From assembly GCA_937864265.1 (NCBI GenBank), contig CALMIR010000023.1:1-57568 (forward strand): DNA of 57,568 nucleotides. Reading direction: 5' to 3'. A model generated the notes under the pieces. That model did no database searches. It was not told the origin of the DNA and saw only the letters and a program-made list of their open reading frames with translations. Of this stretch, positions 15,938-25,402 are shown one piece after another (the first letter of the stretch is position 1; each line of letters opens with the position of its first letter). The position numbers and the translations under genes are program-made. Source of the stretch: an uncultured Saprospirales bacterium (GTDB taxonomy: Bacteria > Bacteroidota > Bacteroidia > Chitinophagales > Saprospiraceae).

Positions 15938-18208
15938 GTGAAGTCTTTATTTTACTTGCTTACAATTATTGGATTGGTATGCCTAAAATCTTATTCGCTG
16001 CAAGCGGCGCACATCATTGGTGGGGAAATTACTTATGAATGTTTGGGCTGGACAGGGGGCGACCCCAATTCAGGCTCGCGTTCTTATCAATTCGTTATGA
16101 AAATATACCGCGATTGCCAGGGTGGAGGTGCTGGATTTGATTCGGCACCCAACGGATCCTTTTTAGCTACGGTATCCATTTACCGGGCTGATTCCAGTTT
16201 GGCTATTATGAATATTACCCTAGGCCCTCCTAGCATCAGCTTTGTAGATCCCGATCCGGGCAATCCCTGTTTGATCATCCCGTCCAATGTATGCGTACAG
16301 GAAGCAGTGTATGTGTTCCCGGTTGTTGATTTGCCGGTTATCGAACACAGCTACTTCATTGCTTATCAGCGTTGTTGCCGCAACAACACCATTACCAATA
16401 TCATCGACCCGGGCGGTTCGGGAGCAACTTATTCCATTGAATTGACGGCTGCTGCTCAAGCCTATTGCAATAACAGCCCCACTTTCGATTATTTTCCTCC
16501 CGCTGTGATTTGCGGAGGCGAGCCGTTTAGTTTTGACCATTCGGCCACTGATGTAGATGGCGATCAGCTCATTTACTCCTTTTGCACGCCGTTTTTAGGC
16601 GGAGGCCTGAATTTTGACGATCCAGACTCGATGGACGGCCTGGCACCCAATCCGGAGTCGCCACCTCCTTACACCCCGGTTACTTTTATTCCGCCCAATT
16701 ACAGCGCATTAGATCCATTGGGCGTATCTTCTAATGTCAATATCAGCAATAGCACAGGCTTGATTACGGGCATGCCACAGATTCAGGGGCAGTTTGTAGT
16801 GGGGGTTTGCGTAAGCGAATACCGGAATGGGGAATACCTCGGCACAGTAAGCCGAGATTTTCAATTCAATGTCAGTTCTTGCGATCCGGTAGTAGCGGCT
16901 GAAATCCCCGGACAGGCCGTCATCAATGGGAGTGATTATTTATTTGCCGTATGTGGGGAGAAGCAAATTTTATTTGAAAATGAGAGCTATCCGGTGGCTT
17001 CCATCGATGAGGTGGCTTGGCAGTTTTACTTGGGCGATCGAGACACCATTGCTTATTCCTGGGATGCGACCATCGTGTTTCCCGATTATGGGGAATACCG
17101 CGGGCGGCTGATTGTCAACCCCAATACCCTGTGCAGCGATACGGCTTTTATAGTGGCGCGACTGTTCCCGCCTGTTGAGGCCGATTTTAGTTTTCAGTAC
17201 GATTCCTGTGTGGCAAGTCCGGTTCATTTTACCGATTTGTCGGTGGCAGAAGGATCTGAGATATTGTTCTGGAATTGGACTTTTGAAAGCGGCCGAGGTT
17301 CCAGTGAGATCAATCCGGTTTATCAATACGACGATCCGGGTATCAAAGTGACCAAGTTGAAAATTACAGATGACAACGGTTGTCAGGATTCTACCTTGCG
17401 GCAAATCCAATATTTCCCAGCACCGGAAGTCTTACTGGTTTCTCCCAGTCGATTTGTGGGTTGCGCTCCCGGTTCGATTACTTTTAGCAATTTATCGGAG
17501 CCCGTGGACGAAACGTATCAGGTTTTCTGGGATTTTGGCGACGGAGGTACTTCTGAGGCGTTTAACCCCACCTATATTTTTGAACAGCCTGGGCTTTGGT
17601 CGGTTTATTTAGATGTGGTATCGCCCAATGGCTGCCATGTAGATACTTTGTTCCGGGATTTGATTCGGATAGATGCGCCACCTGAAGCACGGTTCAACTA
17701 CACGCCCCAGGCATTGGATGTTTTTAACAAAACCGTACAATTCGAGGATCAATCGGAACGTGCGGAGCATTGGTATTGGGACTTTGAGGGCGTAGCTTAT
17801 TCTACGCTGCAGGAGCCTGTCTATACTTTGCCAGATACGGGCTTGCAGCAAGTGGCCTTGATTGTCACGGACCAGCATGGGTGTAAAGATACCTTAGTGC
17901 AGGTGTTAGACGTTGTACCTCTGGTGACTTATTTTTTACCCAATGCTTTTAGCCCCAACGATGATTCCGTTAATGATGTCTTTAAAGGCAAGGGTTATTT
18001 GAGGGGTTTGAAAGCTTTTGATTTGTCGATTTGGAGCAGGTGGGGGGAACTGATTTTTCAGACCAATGACCCGGAAACGGGATGGAATGGTCAAAAGAAC
18101 AACGAGGGGCAACCTTTGCCGGCTGGCATTTATCCTTGTGTCGTGAAATATACAGATCCGAGGGGGACGCAGGTGGAGGTGAGTGGATGGGCGACGCTGG
18201 TTAGGTGA
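15938..18208 (+). CDS. PKD-domain surface protein with T9SS type B (gliding-motility-associated) C-terminal domain, paralogue 1
   Basis: 756 residues from a GTG start at 15938, chosen because it places a good signal peptide (KSLFYLLTIIGLVCL) directly at the N-terminus. The conserved N-terminal module begins HIIGGEITYECLGW and continues through KIYRDC and YQRCCRN, a Cys-containing fold found in many Saprospiraceae secreted proteins. Several PKD-like beta-sandwich repeats follow (WDFGDGGTSEAFNPTYIF at about 530). The end, YFLPNAFSPNDDSVND to the terminal WATLVR, is the CHU_C/type B sorting domain that directs T9SS export and usually attachment to a partner. The next gene is a clear paralogue. 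The stop codon is the first bases of a tandem repeat array. Confidence 0.9.
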   Translation: MKSLFYLLTIIGLVCLKSYSLQAAHIIGGEITYECLGWTGGDPNSGSRSYQFVMKIYRDCQGGGAGFDSAPNGSFLATVSIYRADSSLAIMNITLGPPSISFVDPDPGNPCLIIPSNVCVQEAVYVFPVVDLPVIEHSYFIAYQRCCRNNTITNIIDPGGSGATYSIELTAAAQAYCNNSPTFDYFPPAVICGGEPFSFDHSATDVDGDQLIYSFCTPFLGGGLNFDDPDSMDGLAPNPESPPPYTPVTFIPPNYSALDPLGVSSNVNISNSTGLITGMPQIQGQFVVGVCVSEYRNGEYLGTVSRDFQFNVSSCDPVVAAEIPGQAVINGSDYLFAVCGEKQILFENESYPVASIDEVAWQFYLGDRDTIAYSWDATIVFPDYGEYRGRLIVNPNTLCSDTAFIVARLFPPVEADFSFQYDSCVASPVHFTDLSVAEGSEILFWNWTFESGRGSSEINPVYQYDDPGIKVTKLKITDDNGCQDSTLRQIQYFPAPEVLLVSPSRFVGCAPGSITFSNLSEPVDETYQVFWDFGDGGTSEAFNPTYIFEQPGLWSVYLDVVSPNGCHVDTLFRDLIRIDAPPEARFNYTPQALDVFNKTVQFEDQSERAEHWYWDFEGVAYSTLQEPVYTLPDTGLQQVALIVTDQHGCKDTLVQVLDVVPLVTYFLPNAFSPNDDSVNDVFKGKGYLRGLKAFDLSIWSRWGELIFQTNDPETGWNGQKNNEGQPLPAGIYPCVVKYTDPRGTQVEVSGWATLVR

Positions 18209-18745
18209 AATTGGGTGAGGGTGAGGGTGAGAGTGAGAGTGAGAGTGTGGGTGTGGGTGTGTTTCAACACTGAGAACACTAAGAGCGTAAGATTGTAAGG
18301 TGAAATTGGGTGAGGGTGTGGGTGTGGGTGTGCTGCAACACTGAGAACACTCCCGTCCGACCGGGCATCCGGGCGGGAAGAATGTAAGGCACTAAGAAGA
18401 AATTGGGTGTGGGTGTGCTGCAACACTTAGAGCACTCCCGTCCGACCGGGCATCCGGGCGGGAAGATTGTAAGGCACTAAGAAGAAATTGGGTGTGGGTG
18501 TGCTGCAACACTGAGAACACTCCCGTCCGACCGGGCATCCGGGCGGGAAGAATGTAAGGCACTAAGAAGAAATTGGGTGTGGGTGTGTTTCAACACTGAG
18601 AACACTAAGAGCGTAAGATTGTAAGGTGAAATTGGGTGTGGGTGAGGGTGAGGGTGAGGGTGTGGGTGTGCTGCAACACTGAGAACACTAAGATTGTAAG
18701 GCACTAAGAAGAAATTGGGTGTGGGTGTGGGTGGACATGTCTAGG
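18207..18745 (+). repeat. Seven-unit G-rich tandem repeat array between two PKD paralogues
   Basis: Units start at GAAATTGGG: 18207, 18302, 18399, 18484, 18569, 18628 and 18711, with lengths from 59 to 97 bp. Each has a variable run of GGGTGA/GGGTGT/GAGTGA hexamers, then TTTCAACACTGAGAACACT or the CTGCAACAC form, then either a short AAGAGCGTAAGATTGTAAGG tail or a GC-rich dyad (CCCGTCCGACCGGGCATCC then GGGCGGGA). The run at 18634-18666 has six GGG tracts spaced by 3 nt, a textbook G-quadruplex motif. The array begins inside the stop codon of the upstream gene. No protein-coding potential is credible in either strand. Confidence 0.9.
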
Positions 18746-18826
18746 CTTGGCCACCCGCCTGACGGAGGCAAGAAACCAAAGCACATGGGACAATAGCAGG
18801 GTTTTGAGTTAAATAACAAAAAGACT

Positions 18827-21073
18827 ATGAAAAGAAAACTAGAGTTGGCACTTATTATCTGTCTGGGTATAGTGCATTTGGCGCAAGCCAAGCACATCAT
18901 CGGAGGGGTTATGACTTATGAGTGTCTGGGAAACGGTCGTTATGAATTCACACTAAAGTTGTACCGCGACTGCAACTGTACGGATTGTGCTGAATTTGAT
19001 CCTTTTGCATCTATTGGCATTTACCGCTGTACAGGTGACAATTGCGGGGGGCAAAATCAGAATAATCCATTTCAGGAAGTGGATGTCCAATTACTTTCCG
19101 TCACTCGAGTTGAAGAGCCTGATTATCCCTGTCTGATTCCTCCAGATGTATGTGTCCAGGAAGGGCTCTATCAGTTCCAGTTGGATTTACCTGTTTCCAG
19201 CACGCAAAGCTACCACGTTTCCTATCAGCGCTGTTGCCGCAACGTCACTATTTCCAATATCTTTAACCCGGATCAGATAGGGGCTACGCACACCATTGAA
19301 ATCACCCCCCTTGCCCAGCAGCAATGCAACAATAGCGCCATATTTAATGAATTTCCGCCGACCATTATTTGTGCTGGTACATCTTTAGTTTTTGACCATT
19401 CTGCCACCGATGCCGATGGGGATCAATTGGTGTATAGCTTTTGTGCGCCGCTGCAAGGAGGAGGGCCTATTACCGATAACGCTGCTTTGTACAACACTTG
19501 TGCAGGTGCTCAACCCATACCAGCTTGCCCGCCTCCTTACGATCCCATTGTATTTATTGGCCCCACTTATTCGCCAACCAATCCGGTGGGGGGCAATCCG
19601 GCTATTTCTATTGACCCCAACACAGGAATTATTACGGGTACGCCCAATATTCAGGGGCAATTTGTAGTAGGGGTTTGTGTGCAAGAGTTTCGCAACGGGA
19701 TGCTGATCAACGAAGTTTTCCGCGATTTTCAGTTTAATGTAGCCTCTTGTGATCCTACTGTCATTGCCCAAATCGCTTCCGATGAATTGGTGGACGATGA
19801 GTTTGTGGTCATTTCCTGTGGTGATTTAGATGTCAATTTTCAAAACACCAGCTTTCAACAAAATTTTATTGAGCAATACGAATGGACGTTTGATATAGAG
19901 GGTGTACCCACTACGTTTGATGTATGGAGTCCGCTGGTCAGTTTTCCAGATACTGGCACTTACCTGGGCAATTTGATCCTCAACCCCAATACGGCTTGTG
20001 GTGATACAGCTTTCATTCAGGTAAATATTTATCCCGATTTGGATGCCGATTTTGAGTTTGAATACGATACTTGCATAGCCGGTCCTGTGGTGTTTACAGA
20101 TCTTTCTTATGCTGAAAGTGGCCTCATCACCAATTGGGACTGGGATTTTGCTGACGGCAATACCAGCACGCTACAACATCCCATTCATCAATACCTCATA
20201 CCCGATGAATTTCCCGTCGGCCTCACCATTACGGATATCAACGGATGCCAGGATACAGAAATCAAGCCTTTGCTTTATTTTCCAGTTCCCGAATTGCTCG
20301 TAGTAGCCCCTACGGAGGAAGTGGCCTGCGTTCCAGCGCGTATTCTTTTCAATAATTTGTCCTACCCGATCAGCGAAGCCTATGATATTTTATGGAATTT
20401 TGGGGATGGCGGTACGGATACCGTGGTCAGCCCAATATATGTGTATGAAGAAACGGGTACTTATACGGTTTCTATTGATATTGTCTCCCCCTTGGGTTGT
20501 CAGACGGATACCACTTTTTTTGATTTAATTACGGTATTGCCTTCACCAATGGCTGGATTTTCCTATACGCCCAGCCAACCTAGCAATATTGTGCCAGAAA
20601 TCAGGATTACCGACGAATCGATAGATGCCATTCGTTGGTTGTATGATTTTGGTTCAGGGCGTACCTCTAATCTTCAAGAACCTGTGTATGTTTTCCCGGA
20701 CACGGGGTTGTACCAGGTCATGCAAGTGGTGACCCATCCCAGTGGTTGTAAGGACACCCTTATCCAATTGATAGACGTCATACCAGAGGTGCGTTTTTAT
20801 TTACCCAATGCTTTTACGCCTAACTATGATGGGCTGAATGATCTTTATATGGGTACAGGCGTGATGATAGGAGCGACCCATTTCCGCATGCAAATTTGGA
20901 ACCGCTGGGGAGAGCAGGTTTTTGAAACCAGCGATCTGCTTAAAGGCTGGGATGGGAATCATCAAAAGACCGGCCAACCCGCTCCCGCCGGGGTGTATAT
21001 GGTATTGGTTACTTATACTGGGCCGCGTGGGCAACCCTATGTCATCAAAGGGGTAGCTACTATAGTGCGTTAG
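18827..21073 (+). CDS. PKD-domain surface protein with T9SS type B C-terminal domain, paralogue 2
   Basis: 748 residues from the ATG at 18827 with signal peptide LELALIICLGIVHLAQA. Domain order matches the upstream gene: KHIIGGVMTYECLG module, KLYRDCNCTDC, YQRCCRNVTISNIFNPDQIG, then PKD-like repeats (WDWDFADGNTSTLQHPIHQY near 440; WNFGDGGTDTVVSPIYVYEE) and a terminal YLPNAFTPNYDGLND to GVATIVR sorting domain. The two proteins align over their whole length, so this is a tandem duplication that has since diverged. It is likely a T9SS-exported surface or adhesin-type protein; partner unknown. It converges on the metal permease gene with no intergenic space. Confidence 0.9.
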   Translation: MKRKLELALIICLGIVHLAQAKHIIGGVMTYECLGNGRYEFTLKLYRDCNCTDCAEFDPFASIGIYRCTGDNCGGQNQNNPFQEVDVQLLSVTRVEEPDYPCLIPPDVCVQEGLYQFQLDLPVSSTQSYHVSYQRCCRNVTISNIFNPDQIGATHTIEITPLAQQQCNNSAIFNEFPPTIICAGTSLVFDHSATDADGDQLVYSFCAPLQGGGPITDNAALYNTCAGAQPIPACPPPYDPIVFIGPTYSPTNPVGGNPAISIDPNTGIITGTPNIQGQFVVGVCVQEFRNGMLINEVFRDFQFNVASCDPTVIAQIASDELVDDEFVVISCGDLDVNFQNTSFQQNFIEQYEWTFDIEGVPTTFDVWSPLVSFPDTGTYLGNLILNPNTACGDTAFIQVNIYPDLDADFEFEYDTCIAGPVVFTDLSYAESGLITNWDWDFADGNTSTLQHPIHQYLIPDEFPVGLTITDINGCQDTEIKPLLYFPVPELLVVAPTEEVACVPARILFNNLSYPISEAYDILWNFGDGGTDTVVSPIYVYEETGTYTVSIDIVSPLGCQTDTTFFDLITVLPSPMAGFSYTPSQPSNIVPEIRITDESIDAIRWLYDFGSGRTSNLQEPVYVFPDTGLYQVMQVVTHPSGCKDTLIQLIDVIPEVRFYLPNAFTPNYDGLNDLYMGTGVMIGATHFRMQIWNRWGEQVFETSDLLKGWDGNHQKTGQPAPAGVYMVLVTYTGPRGQPYVIKGVATIVR

Positions 21074-22558
21074 TTATTTAGCGTTCACACTTACCAATTT
21101 GGCCAATTCGATGGGAATATCTATTTCTTCGTCTTGTGCCACTTTAGCGTGTATGGTATGAGTGTCTTTGGACATAATGTAAATGTGTGTGCCAGGTAAA
21201 AGCCCCAATTCCCACAATTTGGCTGAAATGCTTTCATTCATTTGCTGCTGTGCAATGCTGGCTTTCTGATGCGTTTCCAAACGGCTTAGGGACTCCCGTG
21301 GATACCCAGTTTTGACAGGAATAGGCGAACCATGCGGATCTTTAGTAGGATAACCTAGTACTTTATCCACTTCATCCAAAATATCATCGGTTAGGTGGTG
21401 TTCCAAGCGCTCTGCTTCATCGTGTATTTGCTCGGCGTTAAGCCCAACCTTCCCTGCCAGGTAGGTTTCCCACAAGCGGTGCGCCCTTACCAATCGCTGA
21501 GAAGCCTCAATACCAGAAGCCGTCAAATATAAGCGGGTGGGCTCTACCCAGCCATGTCTTCTAAGAATACGAAGGTGTCTGTTCAGTTGCCAGTCCCTCA
21601 AAGGAATTTGTTGCAACAAGCGATCTACATTCAGCATCCCCTTTTCCTGAAGGCGGTATGCTTGTTTTAAAATATCTTCTAACAATATGCGGCGTTTGAC
21701 TTTGTTGAGGCGAATTTGCTTAAAAAGCAAACCTTTTTTAGGGGCAAAAAATACGGCCGCCAAATAAATCAACGTTGCAACAACAGCCATAGCCGGCCCT
21801 GGCGTCGTCTCCAGTTCTATTGCAAATACCAAGCCGAAAAGAGCCGAAAACAGACCTATTAATGCCGCATAAAAAACAGCCCAATCCAACCTGTCGGTTA
21901 GCAAGAGCGCTGTTGAGGCTGGTGTAATCAACATCGCCACCACCAGAATTACCCCAACAGTTTGTAGGGAGGCGACAACGGCAAAAGAAAGCAGCAGCAT
22001 CAGGAAATAATGGATCATTTTCACGGAAATGCCCATGGTTTGAGCAATGACCGCCTGAAAAGTAGAGACGAATAAATAGCGATAAAAGGCTATTATACTT
22101 AAAAATACATAGATACAAACAACAGCCGTTAGTATTAAATCCTGATCTGAAACACCCAGTACATTTCCAAATAGGAAGTCTTTTAAATCCAAATGAACAC
22201 CCTCATTGCGACTGATATAAGAAATGCCCATCACGCCAATGGAGAACATGGCGGTAAATACAATACCAATGGCCGCATCGTTTTTGGTCCCCACTTGATG
22301 TTGGATCCAGGTGATGCCGATGGCGGTCAACAAACCTGCTGCAACAGCGCCGAAGAAAAAACCAATGGTACTGTACCCAAAGAAGACAAACGCAAATACA
22401 ACACCGGGTAGGATAGCATGTGCCAGGGCGTCACCAATCAGCGACATGTTTCTCAGCACGATGAAACAGCCCAAAGCGCCGCACATTAGCCCTACCATGC
22501 TAGAGGCTATCAGCGCCCGAATAGCCCATTCTTCCTGAAGGATTTCTAACCAACTCAT
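21074..22558 (-). CDS. Metal (Mn/Zn/Fe) ABC transporter permease fused to a DtxR/MntR-type regulator domain
   Basis: 494 residues. Residues 1-275 form eight or so membrane segments of the ABC-3 permease family (ZnuB/MntB): MCGALGCFIVLRNMSLIGDA and the following HAILPGVVFAF are diagnostic. Residues of about 290-440 are a DtxR-like winged helix (LRDWQLNRHLRILRRHGWV; LTASGIEASQRLVRAHRLWE) with metal-site residues in QIHDEAERLEHHLTDDI and the family motif YPTKDPHGSPIP. The DtxR Cys of HDEAC is Glu here, as in Mn-type regulators. Residues of about 440-494 resemble an SH3/FeoA-like end. This fusion occurs in Bacteroidota. No ATPase or binding-protein gene is adjacent. A perfect palindrome upstream suggests self-regulation by metal. 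Confidence 0.9.
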   Translation of the reverse strand: MSWLEILQEEWAIRALIASSMVGLMCGALGCFIVLRNMSLIGDALAHAILPGVVFAFVFFGYSTIGFFFGAVAAGLLTAIGITWIQHQVGTKNDAAIGIVFTAMFSIGVMGISYISRNEGVHLDLKDFLFGNVLGVSDQDLILTAVVCIYVFLSIIAFYRYLFVSTFQAVIAQTMGISVKMIHYFLMLLLSFAVVASLQTVGVILVVAMLITPASTALLLTDRLDWAVFYAALIGLFSALFGLVFAIELETTPGPAMAVVATLIYLAAVFFAPKKGLLFKQIRLNKVKRRILLEDILKQAYRLQEKGMLNVDRLLQQIPLRDWQLNRHLRILRRHGWVEPTRLYLTASGIEASQRLVRAHRLWETYLAGKVGLNAEQIHDEAERLEHHLTDDILDEVDKVLGYPTKDPHGSPIPVKTGYPRESLSRLETHQKASIAQQQMNESISAKLWELGLLPGTHIYIMSKDTHTIHAKVAQDEEIDIPIELAKLVSVNAK

Positions 22559-22600
22559 AAGCTTGGAATATTGCTATAGAATACAGCAACAAATATACTG

Positions 22601-22630
22601 TTTTTAGATTGATCTAAAAAAAATTTTAGA
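22601..22630. promoter_or_regulatory. Palindromic operator candidate upstream of the permease-DtxR fusion
   Basis: TTTTTAGATTGATCTAAAAA (22601-22620) is a perfect 9-bp inverted repeat around a TG centre, 43 bp from the start codon at 22558. A further TTTTAGA at 22624-22630 makes an overlapping TCTAAAA-N4-TTTTAGA dyad, so there are three half-sites. Length, A/T ends and TTAG..CTAA core resemble DtxR-family operators; binding is inference. Confidence 0.6.
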
Positions 22631-22658
22631 AAAACATTTAGTTGTATTTAAAGCAGAT

Positions 22659-23822
22659 CTATTCTTTCGCTTTTTTGTGCAGCGCAGCCCAATGCGCTTC
22701 GCTTATGTCTTTATAAGAAAAAAGCGATACCCCTTTGGCCCCTGCTGCGCGCGATACATCTATAGCCAGTTCCAATTCTTCGGGGCTGAGATGAGGTACA
22801 AACAAGCCGCTATAAACTGGTTTGGCCTGGTCTAGTCGATTCAGCGCAGCCTCTACCTGCTCGCCTATCCAAGCTACTGGAGCATTGTAAAAGCCGTGGT
22901 ACAACATGGGTAAAAAAGCATCCAGGTTCCAGCGATGCCATTGCTGGCGCACACTTTCCCAATTGGGGAAAACCGCAGCAGTAATGACTTTATTGCCCTT
23001 TTTGGCCGCCGGAACCAGAAAGTCATTGACCAGTTCATTGACGGCATCGTAGCGGAATTGTCGCCAGGCTTCATTTGCTGCGGGCGCTTTAAGGTCGGTC
23101 AAGGGATCAATACCTGTTTGTGCCTTGAATTGCTCCCTGCAATAAGTCGAATAGCTGTAATCGTATTCCGGGTACTCTTTGTCTTGTACGATGTTGTACT
23201 TGGGTTGCAAGCCTTCGGCCAAAATGACATCGGGTACACGGATGTAATCCAAATGGATGCCATCCAACTCGGCGATATTAGCCAGTACAGATACCCGCTC
23301 TTGAACAAAGTTGCGCACCTCCGGGTGGCAAGGACAAAGGAATTTGTAATAGTCCACATAAGCTGGTTTCAGGTTGGCGGGTTCGCCTTTGCCATTCACT
23401 GCGTACCAATCGGGGTGTTTTTCCAAAATTTCCGGGTGATTACTAGGCATACACCACATCCAGGCGTGAATTTGCAAACCCGCAGCATGCGCCAAAGGGA
23501 TCAAACGCTCCAGCAATATTTCTTTTATCGGATAATTGGGATGGTCGAAATAAGCAAATACGCCGTCAAATATCTGGGGCAATACGGCCTCAATACCTGC
23601 AGCCCTTATTTTATCAAAATGAACCTTCCATTCCTCATCCGTTAACCCCAAATCGGGGCGCAACCACATCCAGTTGTCGGGCAAGCCGGCAGTTAATCCA
23701 AGCTTAGCAGGTGCTTTCTGTTGATGTTGATCATTGCTACAGGCTTGAAGCCAGGGAGCCGTTAGATAGGCCGCGCCAGCTTTTCCCAATGTTTTTAAAA
23801 AGGCTCTTTTATCCATATGCAT
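22659..23822 (-). CDS. Family-10-like glycosyl hydrolase (GHL10/DUF187 type), exported
   Basis: 387 residues. The leader DKRAFLKTLGKAGAAYL then LQACS resembles a lipoprotein signal with a single Arg, not a true twin-arginine motif. The rest is a TIM-barrel with GHL10 landmarks: GIEAVLPQIFDGVFAYF, GLQIHAWMWCMPSN, and LDGIHLDYIRVPD, where the Asp before YIR and nearby acidic residues are the expected catalytic site. DAFLPMLYHGF and KPVYSGLFV continue the barrel. It probably hydrolyses an extracellular or cell-wall-linked glycan. It stands alone between the metal operator and a divergent FKBP gene (102 bp apart). Confidence 0.85.
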   Translation of the reverse strand: MHMDKRAFLKTLGKAGAAYLTAPWLQACSNDQHQQKAPAKLGLTAGLPDNWMWLRPDLGLTDEEWKVHFDKIRAAGIEAVLPQIFDGVFAYFDHPNYPIKEILLERLIPLAHAAGLQIHAWMWCMPSNHPEILEKHPDWYAVNGKGEPANLKPAYVDYYKFLCPCHPEVRNFVQERVSVLANIAELDGIHLDYIRVPDVILAEGLQPKYNIVQDKEYPEYDYSYSTYCREQFKAQTGIDPLTDLKAPAANEAWRQFRYDAVNELVNDFLVPAAKKGNKVITAAVFPNWESVRQQWHRWNLDAFLPMLYHGFYNAPVAWIGEQVEAALNRLDQAKPVYSGLFVPHLSPEELELAIDVSRAAGAKGVSLFSYKDISEAHWAALHKKAKE

Positions 23823-23924
23823 GCTCTTGATTCCTTCCGATTATCCTTAATTTCCGGGAAAGTGTAGGGGAAATTAGTAAAAAAAGCGGAACTTCGCGGC
23901 TTTGAAGAACTAAAATCAAAAAAC

Positions 23925-24590
23925 ATGAAAATAAATTTTGTTTTGAAATGCTTGCTCTTGATATGGGTTTGCTTTTTGTCACTTATTACAAATGCTCAAC
24001 AAAACATGGATTCACTGAGTTACAGCCTGGGAGTGCTGGTTTCCCAAGATTTAAAAAGCCAGGGCTTCGACCAAATAGATGCGGCCTCTTTCGCCCGGGC
24101 TATGGAGGACATAATGAAAGGCAATAAGCCTGCTATTGACCCAAACGCCGCGATGAATATTGTGCAAACGCAAGCACAAAAAGCACAAGAAAAAAAGCAT
24201 GCTGCTACCATAGCGGAAGGCGAAGCTTTTATGAAGGAAAATGCTCAGCGCCCTGAAGTCACCATTTTACCCAGTGGTTTGCAATACGAAGTGATCCAAG
24301 CTGGTACCGGCGCTAAACCAACTGCTGCTGATAAAGTGACCGTACACTACCAAGGTACCTTATTGGATGGAACAGTTTTCGATAGTTCTATCAAGCGCGG
24401 CCAACCCGCTACATTTGGCGTCGGCCAGGTAATTGCCGGATGGACAGAGGCCTTGCAACTGATGCAAGAAGGATCCAAATGGATCTTGTACATTCCTCAA
24501 AATCTGGCTTATGGTGCTCGTGGTGCAGGTGGTCAAATCGGACCATACTCCACCCTGATTTTTGAAGTGGAATTGATTAAGGTAAATTAA
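23925..24590 (+). CDS. FKBP-type peptidyl-prolyl cis-trans isomerase (FkpA/Mip-like), exported
   Basis: 221 residues. Signal peptide [16 protein letters not shown]; residues of about 27-105 form the helical FKBP_N dimerisation domain ([20 protein letters not shown] and [14 protein letters not shown]); residues 125-221 are the FKBP domain, with [18 protein letters not shown], a [12 protein letters not shown] hinge and IPQNLAYG. It speeds proline isomerisation in the periplasm or at the envelope as a folding helper. It is followed 10 bp later by trmD on the same strand, which suggests co-transcription though the functions are unrelated. Confidence 0.95.
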   Translation: MKINFVLKCLLLIWVCFLSLITNAQQNMDSLSYSLGVLVSQDLKSQGFDQIDAASFARAMEDIMKGNKPAIDPNAAMNIVQTQAQKAQEKKHAATIAEGEAFMKENAQRPEVTILPSGLQYEVIQAGTGAKPTAADKVTVHYQGTLLDGTVFDSSIKRGQPATFGVGQVIAGWTEALQLMQEGSKWILYIPQNLAYGARGAGGQIGPYSTLIFEVELIKVN

Positions 24591-24600
24591 TCCTTTCTCC

Positions 24601-25278
24601 ATGCGCTTTGATGTCGTCAGCGTTTTACCGGAACTCCTCCATAGTCCGCTCCAGCATTCCATCATGAAGCGGGCGCAGGATAAAGGACTGCTTGAGGTAG
24701 TGCTGCACGATCTTCGCACTTTTGGCTTGGGCCGCCACCAACAGGTGGACGACTACCAATACGGTGGCGGCGCAGGCATGGTGATGATGCCCGAACCCCT
24801 GGCCAATTGCCTGGATCAATTGATCGCTCAACGCCACTACGATGAGGTGATCTATCTGACACCAGATGGACAACGACTTCAGCAAGGATTGAGCAATCAA
24901 CTGTCGCTAAAAGAAAACCTGCTCCTGATTTGCGGCCATTATAAGGGCATCGACGAGCGCATCCGCCAGCATTATGTTACCCTGGAAATATCCATTGGCG
25001 ACTATGTATTATCAGGCGGCGAACTGGCGGCTGCAGTGCTAATAGACAGTATAGGCCGCCTACTCCCCGGGGTGCTCAATGACGAAACATCCGCCCTTTT
25101 TGATTCTTTTCAGGATAATTTGCTTTCCCCGCCCGTTTATACCCGTCCTGCCAGCTTCCGCGGGATGGAGGTGCCAGAAATTCTCACATCGGGCAATACG
25201 CCTGCCATCGAAGAATGGCGCTATGAACAATCCCTGGAACGCACCCGGCAACGGAGGCCAGATTTGTTGGAGGATTGA
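24601..25278 (+). CDS. trmD: tRNA (guanine37-N1)-methyltransferase TrmD
   Basis: 225 residues, the full family length. It opens [20 protein letters not shown] and has the SPOUT trefoil-knot motifs: [12 protein letters not shown] and [16 protein letters not shown], with the SAM-binding knot, and [19 protein letters not shown] followed by [11 protein letters not shown], the C-terminal catalytic Asp region being represented by [13 protein letters not shown] earlier (Asp of the knot interface). It methylates G37 of tRNAs that read CNN codons to prevent frameshifting. Cytoplasmic, normally essential. The gene lies 10 bp after the FKBP gene; rpsP, rimM and rplS, the usual partners, are not adjacent. 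Confidence 0.97.
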   Translation: MRFDVVSVLPELLHSPLQHSIMKRAQDKGLLEVVLHDLRTFGLGRHQQVDDYQYGGGAGMVMMPEPLANCLDQLIAQRHYDEVIYLTPDGQRLQQGLSNQLSLKENLLLICGHYKGIDERIRQHYVTLEISIGDYVLSGGELAAAVLIDSIGRLLPGVLNDETSALFDSFQDNLLSPPVYTRPASFRGMEVPEILTSGNTPAIEEWRYEQSLERTRQRRPDLLED

Positions 25279-25372
25279 GTCGCTTTTTTGAAAACGCCCC
25301 ACGCTTTTGTCAGACAAGGAAAATATATTAATAAAACAGCCTTCTTTTTTCTATTTTAAAAAAACTGTTTCT

Positions 25373-25380
25373 TAATTTTG
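25373..25380 (+). promoter_or_regulatory. Perfect -7 box TAATTTTG before the TonB-C gene
   Basis: TAATTTTG fits TAnnTTTG exactly and lies 23 bp before the ATG at 25403, giving a short leader. No good TTTG is seen at the -33 spacing. Confidence 0.5.
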
Positions 25381-25402
25381 CCACCTAGACCTATGAAAGC
25401 TT

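Noticed and set aside
18130-18704. Antisense frames rich in His-Pro-Thr across the 18-kb array
   Set aside because: Pure translation of the G-rich repeats on the opposite strand.
18207-18745. CRISPR array
   Set aside because: Units vary from 59 to 97 bp, the spacer-like parts are themselves repeated, there are no cas genes, and no constant 24-40-bp repeat with unique spacers.
22935-23645. 236-codon plus-strand frame opposite the GHL10 gene
   Set aside because: Antisense shadow without domain signal.
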